This document shows positions 1-11,100 of a stretch of 64,000 nucleotides of DNA, piece by piece. Where the stretch lies: contig CM056744.1 of the NCBI GenBank assembly GCA_029851415.1, positions 89,019,907 through 89,083,906 on the forward strand. Direction: 5' to 3'. The stretch is from Eretmocerus hayati. Taxonomy: Eukaryota; Arthropoda; Insecta; Hymenoptera; Aphelinidae. Made by a program: the position numbers and the translations under genes. The notes beneath the pieces are model-generated. The model had not been told where the DNA came from. It worked only from the letters and a program-made list of their open reading frames with translations, and did no database searches. The number at the start of each line of letters is the position of its first letter. Position 1 is the stretch's first letter.

Positions 1-187
1 CACCTCTCACACATGGATTGATGTTATACTAGTCGACGACAACGACACTGTTACCTATGCACAGAACAGCCATCTCCCGTGTTTCGGCAGTCATGCACTG
101 ATAAAAGTAACGATTGACACCTTCGTTCCTTAACCGGTTAAGAAACCTCTCTCGTTTTGGAAATACAATGACATCGACCCCGGACAC

Positions 188-445
188 TTGAATGACGTGC
201 TACAACAGATGAACTGGACACCTATAGACCTTGCCGACATTGACCTGGAGGGAGCAGTAAAATGTTTAAATGAAAATCTCCGTGCAGTTACGGATTTATT
301 CGCTCCACTCAAAACAGTACAATTCAGAGAAAATAATGCTCCATGGATTGGTCCTGAACTGGAGCTGCTCATTGCGAGATGCCGTGCGGCAAAGAGACGC
401 TATCGGCGCACTGGCCACGCGGTTTCCCTCAATGTGTTTCTTTGA
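188..445 (+). pseudogene. Endonuclease-RT linker fragment of the non-LTR ORF2
   Basis: This open stretch contains APWIGPELELLI followed by an Arg/Lys-rich segment. That is the usual form of the linker between endonuclease and RT in jockey/CR1 ORF2 proteins. An in-frame stop just upstream (about 133-135) separates it from the endonuclease end, and a frame break near 440 separates it from the RT. It is a piece of a broken gene, not an independent protein. Confidence 0.7.
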
Positions 446-545
446 TTGAGTCTGGAGATCGAAGTGCGATCAGCATGAGCGGCATACTTTCCTTCGTAAT
501 CATCCCGCGGACACTCTTGATGGAAATAAGAATATTTGGAAGGAA

Positions 546-1454
546 ATGCGCAACCTCGGTCTCCTACCTAAGAGTGAAGGAGAGGAATCACATGGTTTCG
601 CACCGGATGAGCTGAACACGCATTTTGCAGGGGTCTCCGTTTCGCCCTGTGAAAGTAGTGAAGGAGCGGAGAGAATTTTTCCCTCAGCTGATGACACAGG
701 CCTCTCGTTCAAGCTCACAAATCAGGTTGATGTCATCTTGGCTGTGAAACATTTCTCATCACAGGCTCGTAGGGTGGATGGAATATCTCAGGCTGTGATC
801 GCGAATGCTCTTCCGGCCATAACCGATGTTATTGTCAAAATTTTCAACTCCTCCTTTGCTCAAGGTATCTTTCCGGAGGCTTGGAGAAAGGCACAGCTCA
901 TTGCATTGAAGAAAACAACAGCAACCTCTGCCCTCTCGCGCTTCCCCCCAATAGCTCTGCTCTGCTTCTTGTCCAAGGTTCTGAAGAAGATAGCTCACGA
1001 CCAACTCATGGAGTACCTCAAACAGAAAGGTTTGCTTGATTCCCTCCAGACTGGTTTTCGGCTATATAACAGTACTCAGACAGCCTGGCTAAAATTAAAC
1101 GATGACATTCGGATCGCTAAAGACAAGGAATTGGTTACATTACTTCTACTATTTGACTTTAGCAAGGCATTCGACGCCATATCACCATCTAAACTGTTAC
1201 AGGAACTTCGTATACTAAGGTTCTCGAGGATGGCAAGTATGTGGATAGAAACATATCTTGAAGGGCGTTCTCAAATGGTGACATCACAAAATAGTGGTGA
1301 TTCTGATTGGTTCACAGCCAACTTGGGAGTTCCACAAGGTTCCGTACTCGGGCCCCTTTTGTTCAGCCTATACGTTAATGACGCCAGATATAATTCGCGG
1401 ACAGCTCATCAAACACCTATCCTATGCAGACGACCTCCAGATTTACCTGCATAA
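546..1454 (+). pseudogene. Reverse transcriptase fragment, fingers and palm
   Basis: This fragment holds the RT fingers and first palm motifs: a block around FPEAWRKAQLIALKK, the DFSKAFDAI motif carrying the first catalytic Asp, and LGVPQGSVLGPLLFSLYVND. Just after that last block the frame shifts, so the YADD motif lies in another frame (see 1294-1644). The family enzyme copies its own RNA at a nicked genomic site. This copy cannot do so because of the frameshifts. Confidence 0.85.
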
Positions 1455-1644
1455 CGAGAAGGAAGAAGTAACGGAGGGCATCGCTCGGCTAGAAGAGGCG
1501 GCACGGTCGGTCGCTGAATTGGCTGAGTCCTCCGGCCTGCGTCTCAACGCCGGCCAGACCAAGACCATCTTCTTTGGCTCTACGAGTAACGTCAATGAGT
1601 TGAAGGGATTGGTTCTGGTTGGAGTTGGGATGCCGGAAGAGTGA
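1294..1644 (+). pseudogene. Reverse transcriptase fragment with YADD active site
   Basis: From about position 1400 this frame continues the RT of 546-1454. It carries SYADDLQIYLH, the catalytic YADD box, followed by a typical RT thumb-proximal segment (LRLNAGQTKTIFFGS). The upstream part of this frame is a shadow. It ends at a TGA near 1642, and the protein continues in a third frame from 1641. Confidence 0.8.
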
Positions 1645-2280
1645 CGGTTCCCCTCAGTGGCACCGTTATGAGTCTTGGTGTGATGCTTGACAGTAAACTT
1701 GAGTGGGAATCGCAGATTGACCAAGTAGTAAAGAAAGTCAATAAAGCACTATATGGTCTGCGATTCATCAGGGCTTGTACTACCGAGATTCTTCGCCGTA
1801 GGCTAGTCGAAATATTAGTCCAACCTCACCTCGACTACTGCTCCGTAGTGTACCTGGACGCTAGTGAAAAACAACGACTGTGACTGCAACGTCTGAACGG
1901 TTCATATGTGAGATACATACTTGGTATCAGGAGGGACGAACATATCACCTCGTACAGGGAGCGTCTGGGCTGGCTACGTTCGGACTCGCGTGGACTGTAC
2001 TTCGCAGTCATTCTCATTTACAAAGCCATTAAAAAAGAAGAGCCTGAATACCTGGGGGCAATGTTCAATAAGTATCAGCACAGACCCACCAGTATGAGTG
2101 AAGTCAGAGATCTTAACATCCCTAGAGTTAGGCTCAAAACCACTGAACATTCCTTGCAGTGTTGCAGTGCTAGGCTCTGCAACTCTCTCCCGCCCCTCCT
2201 GCGCATCTCATCTTCATTGGCATCATTCAAACATTCATCAAAACTCCATATCCTCAAGCTTGACACCCAAGGCCTCCCAA
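1641..2280 (+). pseudogene. RT thumb and C-terminal domain, broken
   Basis: Two consecutive pieces, 1641-1883 and about 1884-2260, are separated by a TGA near 1881. The first contains LGVMLDSKLEWESQ and QPHLDYCSVVY, both characteristic of the thumb and C-terminal part of jockey/CR1 ORF2. The second contains RYILGIRRDEHITSYRERL and a tail ending in a SFKHSSK-type motif usual at the ORF2 C-terminus. At least three inactivating changes are visible over the whole element. Confidence 0.8.
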
Positions 2281-2452
2281 TAATCGCAGAAGTATTGATA
2301 TGGCCGCTCCCAGTAAGAGAGAGTGGGTTACTGATTCTATTAGTGCAACAATGTTACCTGATATTAATTCAATTGACGTGTCATACTGTGATAAAAACAA
2401 GACTGCAGATAGCGCTAACCAAATATCTTATAACGATACGATTCTCTGTAAA

Positions 2453-2453
<1 letters not shown>

Positions 2454-2489
<36 letters not shown>

Positions 2490-2508
2490 TAGGGGGGGCA
2501 AGCCCCCC
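2454..2508. repeat. (TA)n tract and G7/C6 hairpin
   Basis: A TA dinucleotide run at about 2454-2488 follows the retrotransposon 3' end and may be its microsatellite tail. It abuts a perfect short hairpin at 2492-2508 (a run of G, GCAAGC centre, a run of C). A small repeat of CTCGCTCCGCTCGCC type follows. Confidence 0.7.
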
Positions 2509-3621
2509 TGCTCGCTCCGCTCGCCAACCCCCCATTTTAATTCGATCTTATTTGATAAAAATGAATAAAACTCCCTTTAAAACCCCAAAACCATCTAACA
2601 ATTACTTCCATCTATCACTATTATTATACTGTCAATTCGGGTGCTCACGTCCCGAACCCTTATGACTCTGATACATATATATCAAACAATATATTCATCA
2701 CTAACTTCATACATATTTCAACGCAACATAACACTAATCATACAATTTTTCACTCAACACATTCACAGAACTCAAATGAAACATCCATATATTCATACTA
2801 TACCCAACATATCATCTTTACCCCCTCCACAATAACTTTCCCTACTCATCCCTACGTTCAATTCATACTTCTTCCCGCTCCCGCTTGTCACTCATGGGAA
2901 CCAATGAACTCCTCATCATTTCCCATACTTTCGCTTGATCTGCCTGTCACTATTTAAGCTCTTTAATTTTTATCTGCTTTCCGCCCCTGCCTACCACATT
3001 CCCATTTCTTCCTATTCATTCCCAGTTATAACCGTGTACAGAACCAAAACTCTCATTAATTCATACTCTACCCCCCCCCCCTGCGCGTCACACAACCATT
3101 CCTTAACATTTATTCCCATTTAAAACTTTCAACAGAATTGAAACTCTCAAATATTCATAATCTTTCAACCTATTATCTTACCCCTCTACATGAAATTCCA
3201 TTTCACTCTCTCAGCCGAACCAATTCACCTTTTATTATTTTTTATCCTATCCCCTATTCACCACTTTATTTCCACTAATCGGTACCGTCTATCCGCGCAT
3301 GCGCACAACACTCATTTCTCCCCATTAATTCCTCCCCACCTCAAAGTACCTCTTACACTCGCGGAAACTTCTTTCCTATCCCTTCATACATTACAAATCC
3401 TCCCTATATTCTTATTTCTTAATAAAATTATCCATACTTCCCTCTATTACATTTTCTCATTTTCTCAGTGTCACAATTTCTGTAAACCCCACATGTAACG
3501 CTAAATTTATTCACTATGTATCCCTCTACACGAAATTTCATTTCACTTTCTCATCCGAACCAATCCACCTTCTATTATTTTTCATCCTATCAAGCCATCC
3601 CCTTATCACCTATTTTCACTA
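2509..3621. repeat. Purine-poor repeat-rich segment
   Basis: The + strand is strongly depleted in G and rich in C, T and A, with no coding evidence. Internal repeats are visible. The block at about 3184-3250 (CTCTACATGAAATT then TTTCACTCTCTC) recurs at about 3522-3590. The block around 3286-3350 (CCGCGCATGCGC then CCCATTAATTCCTC) recurs at about 3838-3895. Short ORFs here reflect the biased composition. This is probably a nonautonomous repeat or degenerate satellite. Confidence 0.6.
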
Positions 3622-3829
3622 AGGCCCTCGACAAGAAGTTGCCGCGCCTGTCCGCAGTCCGCGTGGCCGCGAAAAAAGTATATGGTAAGCAATGGGAGTA
3701 GATCTCGCATGCGCCCAAATTGTAGCAAACCTCGTGCATACCTATCCTACTCTTCCCATTACTTCCCATGTATTTTTTTCGCGGCCGCGCGGACTGCGGA
3801 CAGGCGCGGAAACTACTTCTCGTGGCCCT
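3622..3829. repeat. Foldback palindrome, about 80-bp arms
   Basis: The left arm (3622-3701) and right arm (about 3747-3829) are reverse complements with a few mismatches, separated by about 45 bp. The best-matched core is CCGCGCCTGTCCGCAGTCCG and its complement. The same peptide can be read on both strands across this stretch, as expected of a palindrome. No target duplication was found. Confidence 0.75.
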
Positions 3830-4360
3830 AATTGTCACCGTCTGTCCGCGCATGCGCTCAACACTCTCATGCCTTCCCATTAATTCCTCTCTACCTCATA
3901 CAACTTCTGACACCCCACAGGTGGCGCTTAATTTGTACCTTAACTATCCCGCGAAACCTGTCTCCAAGAAGTATAACTACTAAACTTTCGACATAGTTAA
4001 ACCAAAAATGATCATTTATTGAGGTACCACTCTTGGCACGTTTCTTTTTTTAACTAATTCATTATCGCAAAGTCAAATATTACCAAATTAAATTCAAAAA
4101 ATTTGAGGGAAGATCGCCAGTAGCCCTATGAAACCCTCTGAAAAATATGATTTATCTAGAACATTCTTGTTTTTCAAACAAAACTGTCTATTTATTCATG
4201 GAAGAAATAATGTTATACTATGTACATTTCAATAATACTTCCCTGGAGATGTCCATGATACAAAAACGTCCATTGCTAATTTTCATTGTAACCCTGTGGA
4301 ATGTTTGAAAATTTCTCATATTCATTATATATTTCATTACATATTTCATAAATATATTCA

Positions 4361-5403
4361 TCAAATTATCACCTCAACTACGAATGTTTCATTTCCTAAT
4401 ATGAGTTCTTCAATATCCATTTTTTCATCGTCCAAAATTTTGATATCCTCGATTCTATTCACTTTCAGAATGTAAGTTGCTCCTATCAAATGAAACCAAA
4501 TAAATTCCGAAACTAATCCATTCAAACTCCTCTTATTTTTAACACTCACCATTTTCGCGTAGATCACCAACAATTTCTACCTTAGTCCCACGGTCAAAAT
4601 TCAAACTTTCATCATCTTTTTTAGTCAAAAGAATGTCTAATTTGTGTATCCCATTCGTCAAGACGCCAATACACTCTCTCATACTCTGTTTAGATTTTTC
4701 CACAAACTCTGTCCTAATATTACCTTGAATTTCTGTGGGGATATTTGAAAACACAAATACATCATTGTTTCACTATCATACCATTTCCTAACTCACTTAT
4801 TAATCCTTTCTTTTTAGGAATATCTTCAAATTGAATTTCGACAGGTTTCTTGTTTTTCGAACGTTCAAATTCTCCAAGAAGAGATAGTTTCGAGAAATTC
4901 TGTAATTTGAACTCGTAGGGTACATTCCCTTTAGTATAGCCCTTCCTCCGTTGTATACATACATTTTCCAACATCATTTTCTATGAATTTCAAAATCATC
5001 AGATGTAGTTCAAAACGGAATATACAACAAATACGTACCTGATGCAGTTTCACCAAATTCCGGAATTTCTCTATATCTTCGTCAAAAATGATGAATTGCA
5101 AACTCATTCCATCATTATTGTTCACAATGAATTTGAATGTCTTGAATTCGTTCTTTGTCTCTTTATTGATGAATGACTGGTCTCCAATAATTTCTTCTAC
5201 GTATCCAACTATAATACTGGTAAATCATCTTAGAGCATTCCATTGATTTCAAAAATCAATCATCATAATACCACAAATAAAACTTACGCTGTTTTATCTC
5301 CAACTTTCAATTTTGATTTCAAAAATTCAGTTGAGGTGAAGTCTAATTTCTTCGTTTTTTTTGTAAGATTATTTTCATTCCATTCCGTTTTTCTCTTATT
5401 CAT
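4361..5403 (-). CDS. OB-fold (RPA-like) protein, five exons, copy 0
   Basis: This is the minus-strand copy of the five-exon gene described at 21303-22345, with the same start (ATG at 5401-5403), splice sites and stop. All exons appear open, so this copy looks as intact as the others. The gypsy LTR begins 12 bp upstream of the ATG, separating the gene from its normal upstream neighbour and probably from its promoter. Function is inferred from fold-like pattern only. Confidence 0.6.
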
Positions 5404-5411
5404 GATTACTA

Positions 5412-5415
5412 TAAA
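5412..5415. repeat. Target-site duplication TAAA, left
   Basis: TAAA at 5412-5415 and 16204-16207 flanks the gypsy element. The uninterrupted sequence at about 21291-21298 has a single copy, which proves the insertion point. Confidence 0.9.
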
Positions 5416-6293
5416 TGTGACTGGATTTATTCAGGCACATCCAGGCAGAGCCTGGTTTTATTTCGTGGGTTACTTACTCTATAATTTGCATATTGAGAGG
5501 GAGTATGAAATGATAAGAGCAAGGTGATAAAGTTGAGCACCGGAGCTTTAATGAAAATAAAGAAGAGAAAGTTGAAACATATTTACAAAATATTTACAAA
5601 AGGTCATTAGACCGGGAGAGTACTTGCGCAGGCTCGAGCACGAGGTCGGGAGGGCACGAAGAGGAATACATTCTACTGGCCACAGAAAGAGAGAGAGAGG
5701 ATTCGAGCTAACACTTACAGAACGTTGAACTTTGTCCTTGAAGACGACGTCGGCTACTGGGCGCAGGATGGCCACGAGACGCAAGTCGGCCTTGGGACTG
5801 TCGCTGGTGGGACGCTTGGCACGGTCGGCGATTTGACCTCGTATGGTCAGGAAGCTGCACCGGGCTCCTCAGATAATCCACTAAGTGCAGGGTCGGTCGC
5901 GAGACCACTGCACCAGGTCAAAATATGCACGCGCGCACCGTAACTTTTATATCGGCGACGAGGAAAACGCGCGGCAAAAACGGAGCAGAAATCGGAGCGA
6001 GCGACGGCGCGTGCTCTCTCGATCACAAACGACGTAAGTCTGCCGCCGGCGGCGTGGTGATGATGAAATGGTGCGCGAGGGGAGGGAGCGCGAGGGGAAG
6101 TATGGCTACTGCTATACCTATAGCCCGCGCGAGCCCGTCTCGCTATAGTGTGCTTTCTCTCTCTCTCTCTCTTACCTTAAAAATGTCCTCTCCTTCGCTC
6201 GGCTCTTGCTGAAACAGTAACTTTATGATTAGATTATAAATTCTGTTACTTGGCCCAGGAGAGAGGCAGGACGGATATTACTCATCCGTCACA
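5416..6293 (-). repeat. Gypsy 3' LTR
   Basis: An 878-bp direct repeat of 15326-16203. Since the element is on the minus strand, this is its 3' LTR. An AATAAA on the element's sense strand (complement of 5426-5431) lies close to the LTR end. A GGTCATTAGACC palindrome is at 5602-5613 and a (TC)n run at about 6156-6173. Small ORFs in it are not supported as genes. Confidence 0.95.
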
Positions 6294-6303
6294 CCCCTCC
6301 CCC
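6294..6303 (-). other. Polypurine tract
   Basis: On the element sense strand GGGGGAGGGG lies directly before the 3' LTR (TGTGACGG). This is the expected position and composition for priming plus-strand DNA synthesis. Confidence 0.85.
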
Positions 6304-7326
6304 AGACGCTGGGTAGCCGACTGGCGTACCAGCTCGAAGCCTACCCTCTCTGAATCTGGGCCAAATAAACTGAAAAATTGACCATTGTAGTCATAAAATT
6401 GGAACGAAAATTGTAATGATTGTATCATGTTTGGGTTTCTGAAATAAAAAATTGAATTTCACAGAATGTAGATGTAATTCCTCAAAAACGGTGGGGATAT
6501 CATACATGCGGACATAAAATCCACTCTTTTGGCAACTATTCATATAGATTTTAGATCATAGATCACTGGAGAGCGTCTTTCACTGCACTGTTCTGCACAT
6601 GTGTGCCACAGAGAAAATCACTTTTTGGTTTCACTGAATCACTTGGTCTCTTGAATTGACCGTCACTATTGGATCATACTAGGCATACAGTATACTCATC
6701 ATTCATTGCATACAGCACTCTGAACATACATTGTACACAGTACACAGATCATACTTAGGACATTTGTCCGTATTCACGCCTCGTGCATTCAGATCACACC
6801 ATACATCGCTCAATCCATACTTTTTACATGAATAGCGCTCGAATCTATAAAAATAAAATACTGATTGACTATTTTGTCACATGATTGTTTGGTTGTAGAC
6901 CTACATAATCGAACATGATTTGTTCTTTGGCACAAAAGAAATCAAAAGTACTAAAAAAGTTGTCATTTGACAGGTAAGTACGAAGGTTCAAAAAATAAAC
7001 ATATTAATTCTAGAAACAATTCAATGGTCATTGACCGTGTAAGTTTTTGCTAACCTAGACAATCGAAAATTTGGTCGTATGACCGTAATGAAATAAAAAT
7101 TCGAAAAGTATCAATAGGATTTTCACTATTTTTCGAGGTATTAGGTCGTAGACCTTAGTATTACTACTATAAAAAAAAAATTTTTGGTCAATTGACCTTA
7201 AAAAAGGAAAGAATATAAACTGAGTGGTCATAGACCAACGCAAAAAAAAAAACGAAAAATTACTAAATTACTGATCGGTCGGAGACCACGTATCTTCGGT
7301 CGTCGACCCACTCTTCGGTCTAAGAC
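6304..7326 (-). other. Gypsy 3' noncoding region
   Basis: About 1 kb between the ORF3 stop and the polypurine tract, without an open frame. Its ORF3-proximal part (7026-7327) holds the array of GGTC-N3/4-GACC palindromes described separately. The rest is AT-rich with no recognisable motif apart from weaker palindromes near 6891 and 6961. Confidence 0.7.
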
Positions 7327-7389
7327 CTACTGCTCATCGTGTCTGTCCTCGAATGGACAGTCTTTTGGGTCATTTGACCCCTGGCACTT
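7026..7389. promoter_or_regulatory. Array of nine GGTC-N3/4-GACC palindromes
   Basis: Sites are at 7026, 7073, 7144, 7186, 7226, 7277, 7298, 7317 and 7378 (11 or 12 bp each). The arms GGTC and GACC are invariant, while the 3-4 bp spacers differ (ATT, GTAT, GTA, AATT, ATA, GGA, GTC, TAA, ATTT). The last lies inside the ORF3 coding sequence. Further copies are in both LTRs (5602-5613 and its counterpart) and in the 5' leader (14633-14643). Conserved arms with free spacers suggest dimer binding sites. Function is not known. Confidence 0.7.
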
Positions 7390-8043
7390 GCAGATCGGGC
7401 ACCTAGGAACGTCGTAGAGAGCCTTTTTTGCAGAAGCTTCTCTGCGACGACGTCTACCCTCTTCTATTTCCTTGAAGTGCTGCATATTTTTCTTTTGGTC
7501 GAGCTGACGCTGGAGTTGGATCGCCCGAATTTTGGCGCATTTGGCCTCTATTTCAAGCTCTCTTAATTCTTCTTCCTCGCGCCTTTTCTTCTCTTCTTCT
7601 CTGCGACGAGCTTCGCGGCGGCGTTCTCTGATGGCCTGAGCCTCATCGATCATGGCCAAGTCCTCCATGATGTCCTCGATGTGCTCAATTCTTTTTTCAC
7701 CGAAACGGTCAACGCTGGCTCTTCCATATTTGTTTTGGAATGCGAGGCATTCCGCTATCAAATCATCGGTGTCTGCCCTCTGATTCATTGTTTTCACTAT
7801 ATGGTCGTCTATTCGACCCATGAGGATTTTGGCCTCATCCTCTTTGTTGTCAGCGTTGACACTCTCATCAGCGGGGGTGCTTGCTGTCGCGGCAGATAGT
7901 CGTGCCGCTTCAGCCTCTTCTTTGGCCAGCTGTTCCAGTTCTTCATTGAACAGGCGCATTTGCTCCATCGCCTCTCTCACCTCCTCTGGTGATTTTTCAG
8001 TGACCTCACTGCTGTCATTGAGGAAATCCATTTCCTGGAACAA
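7327..8043 (-). CDS. Gypsy ORF3, coiled-coil protein with C-terminal Cys cluster
   Basis: A 238-residue open frame in the position where errantiviruses carry env, starting 119 bp after the pol stop. It is not env-like: there is no signal peptide, transmembrane segment or furin site. Residues 1-115 are acidic. Residues 125-205 are a highly charged Arg/Glu-rich helix predicted as coiled coil. Residues 215-229 form a compact CX2CXC...C cluster (CPICKCQGSNDPKDC) that could bind zinc. It presumably needs a spliced or subgenomic mRNA. It could be a structural or nucleic-acid-binding accessory protein. I do not recognise a family. Confidence 0.75.
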   Translation of the reverse strand: MFQEMDFLNDSSEVTEKSPEEVREAMEQMRLFNEELEQLAKEEAEAARLSAATASTPADESVNADNKEDEAKILMGRIDDHIVKTMNQRADTDDLIAECLAFQNKYGRASVDRFGEKRIEHIEDIMEDLAMIDEAQAIRERRREARRREEEKKRREEEELRELEIEAKCAKIRAIQLQRQLDQKKNMQHFKEIEEGRRRRREASAKKALYDVPRCPICKCQGSNDPKDCPFEDRHDEQ

Positions 8044-8162
8044 ATTTTCTACGTTGTTTCCCCATATTTCTTTTTTCTATGGACAGACGTCCACTACAAA
8101 GAAAAAAGAGTTTTTCTACAAGAGTTCTACGACAAAATAGTGTAAGTTGGAAAATAGAATCA

Positions 8163-11100
8163 CTATTTTGCCAAGCGACTACTAGATCTAGTGCGCATAG
8201 GGGATATACTTGACGCATTCAAGATCTTCTTTTTTGTCGATCCTTTTGGTCGGCCGCGCGGTCGTTTTGGCACCGGGTCGGTCGTATTTGGCGGGGTCAC
8301 TTTGACTATATTGTCATTCGACTCATGCCTAATTGAGGGCGCGAATTTTACGTGTTTTCTAGTAACTACGATTTTTGTTTTTCGCGGTCGTCCTCTTTTT
8401 TTGGTTAATTTTGGAGTATCTGTTTTTTGCGCAACGTTTTTTGCGGATCTGAGTACCCGACATGGACCTTGGTTGAACGAATCGTCGTCTAATGGGGCGA
8501 TTATTGATTGTTCGATTTCAGGGTCGATTGGGGGCTCTTCGCCGTCGATGTAGGGTTTAAGGTCTTGGACATGCACTTTTCCGATGCTTTGGCCCGATTC
8601 ATCGGCCAGTTCGTAAACATTTGAACCGAGTCGAGCCAGGATGGTGAATTTGCCGTCGAATTTGGGTGCAAGTTTGCCTGTGATACCCTGAGCTTGTGAT
8701 GATAGGACTCTGTTACGCTTCCAAACAGCATCTCCTATTGCGTACTGAACATCACGTCGTTTTTTATTGTAGTATTGAGCTTGATGCTCGTGAGCTTTTT
8801 GCGAATTGGTCATTGCGACCGTATGTAAGTCAGGCAATTTTAGCATATGTGCTTGCCAGTTACTTATTGCTTGCACTAGCTCTTTTTCAGCAGACGCGAG
8901 TTCTTGTTGACGTTTGAAGTTTTTTGGTGGAACTGGATTACGTCCATAATTCATAAAAGCTGGACTGAGATGAGTCGAGTGCTGGACGCTTGTATTGTAA
9001 GCGAACTGGAGTTCGGTCACGTGTTCGTCCCAGCGACTATGTTTGTCCTCTAAGTATGCAATAATGGACGTTTTAATTGTTCTTATTATTCGTTCTGCTG
9101 GATTGCAATGAGCGGCGTAAGGTGGTATAGTCATATGTACAATCCCACGCTCCTGCAAGAACTTGTCTATTACTTTGTTTGAGTACTCTGGTCCGTTGTC
9201 GGACAGGAAAGTTTCAGGAGTACCAAAACGGAGAATTATTTTAGTGTCCAGAGCTTTACGCACAGTCAGTGCATTTGCTTTGCGAACTGGTACACATTCC
9301 ATCCATTTTGAAAATAAGTCAATAAAGACTATCATATATTCATTGCCATGAACACTGCGAGGAAACACGCAAGTGTCGGCTGCTACAACTTGCCATGGTC
9401 GTGTGATTGACCGTTTGCCCATAAGGCCGGCTGGTGCAAGTTGTTGCACTTTGCATTGCTGGCAAATTGTGCATTTTCTCACAAAATTTGCCACGTCGTG
9501 GTATAAATTTGGCCAGAAGTAATGGAGTATAACACGTTGATGTGTTTTAAATCGACCGAAGTGGCCTGCTGTTACTTCTTCATGGCACTCTCTTAGGATT
9601 TGTAAACGATTTTCTTGCGGTACTACTAATTTCCACGCATCGTTGTCAATACCAAGATCGTCAAGTACGTCGTCGGGCTTATAATGGTAAAGATTTTCAC
9701 CGACGATTTTCCAATTTGGGAATTCTTTTGGTCGACTTTGGACCTCGTTGAATTTCTCAATGTACCACGCATCTTGCGTGGATTTTTCTACACTAATGGT
9801 CGCTAGACCAGGTGTCTCGAGCATTTCTTCGTCTTCGTACATCCTAGATAAGCAGTCTGGTACGATATTCTTATTTCCTGGTCGATGTTGTATAGTGAAG
9901 TCATGGCTTTGTAATTCAAGCGCCCAGCGGGCTAGGCGTCCTGTGGGATTCCGTAGATTGAATAACCAACGCAGACTACTGTGGTCAGTTATTACCTTGA
10001 ATGGGTATCCCTCAATGTAAGGCCGAAATTTTCTTATTGCCCATAAAAGAGCCAGGCATTCTCGTTCTGTACAAGAGAAATTCTTTTCTTGGGGCGTGAG
10101 TACTCTGCTAGCAAATTCTAGGGGGCGCTCTTCACCATCTACTATTTGAACAAGCAGAGCTCCAAGGCCCGTATTCGATGCATCGGTCTGGATTTGAAAT
10201 TCGAGATTGTGATCAGGCCGATTCAAGACTGGAGCCGTTGCAAGCATGATTTTTATTTGCTCAAAGGCATTTTGTTGCTCATCTGTCCATAAGAAAGGCG
10301 TCCCCTTCTTGGTTAGGCGAGTGAGCGGTTCGGCAATCGTGGCGAAATTGTTTAAGAATTTTCTATACCACGACGCCATGCCTAAGAAGCGTTGCAATTT
10401 TTTCAAAGTCTTCGGGGCTGGAAATTCTACAATTGGCTTGATCTTCTCTGGATCTGGTCGAAAGCCACCACGATTGACTAGGACTCCGAGGTACCTGACT
10501 TCGTCCTTGCAAAAGTGACTTTTTTCACGATTAATTGTTAGACCGGCATCTTTGATCTTTTTCAAAATTAGCTCAAGTACTTCTAGGTGTTTTTCAAACG
10601 TCTCAGTTACTATGATGATGTCGTCTAAATAACTGAACGCGAATGGCTCTAATTCAGGTCCGATTAAGTCGTCCATTAGGGCCTGGTAGGTCGCGGGACC
10701 ATTACAGACCCCATACGGTAATTTTGTGAATTCGAACAAACCTAATCCTGGGACTGTAAATGCCGTAAATTGTTCTGAGCATTTTTTAAGTGGAATAGAC
10801 CAGTATGCGGAGCTCATGTCTATAGTGCTGATATATTTAGCATTTTGAAGCTTCCGTAGAATTGCATCCATTTGCGGTATAGGATATGCATTTTTGCGTG
10901 ACACATTATTCAATTTTCTGTAGTCAACACAAAAGCGATATTCGCCATTCGATTTCCTAACCATTACTACGGGGCTAGACCATGCGCTTGTCGATTTTCT
11001 GATCACTCCGAGTTGGAGCATTTTCCGGACTTGATCATGCATTTCGTCCTCGATCCGTTTGGATACGGGGTAATATTTTTGTTTGATCGGTCGACATGAC

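Larger units (their letters stand above)
1..2490 (+). mobile_element. Degenerate jockey/CR1-like non-LTR retrotransposon (ORF2 remnant)
   Basis: The segment reads as one decayed ORF2. About positions 11-165 encode the C-terminal end of an APE-type endonuclease, ending in a GSHALI stretch where the family usually has SDH/GHD. Then come the endonuclease-RT linker, the reverse transcriptase and a C-terminal domain, broken by stops and frameshifts. The left end lies outside the window. The 3' end is close to a (TA)n tract. Clade assignment within jockey/CR1 is inferred from motif style only. Confidence 0.85.
3964..5415 (-). mobile_element. Helitron-like element copy 0, 3' part (left of the gypsy insertion)
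   Basis: This is a reverse-complement copy of the OB-fold gene and 3' flank present at 21291-22742. It is interrupted at 5415 by the gypsy LTR and resumes at 16204 with the zinc-finger gene, giving the same gene order as the uninterrupted copies. Similarity to the other copies stops at about 3964, earlier than the flank shared between copies at 17.9 and 22.7 kb. The boundary is therefore either the element end or a truncation. Confidence 0.8.

Noticed and set aside
5548..6212. Open frames inside the gypsy LTRs (repeated at 15458-16122, 24134-24729 and 32762-33357)
   Set aside because: They are LTR sequence with frames on both strands and no known LTR-encoded product.
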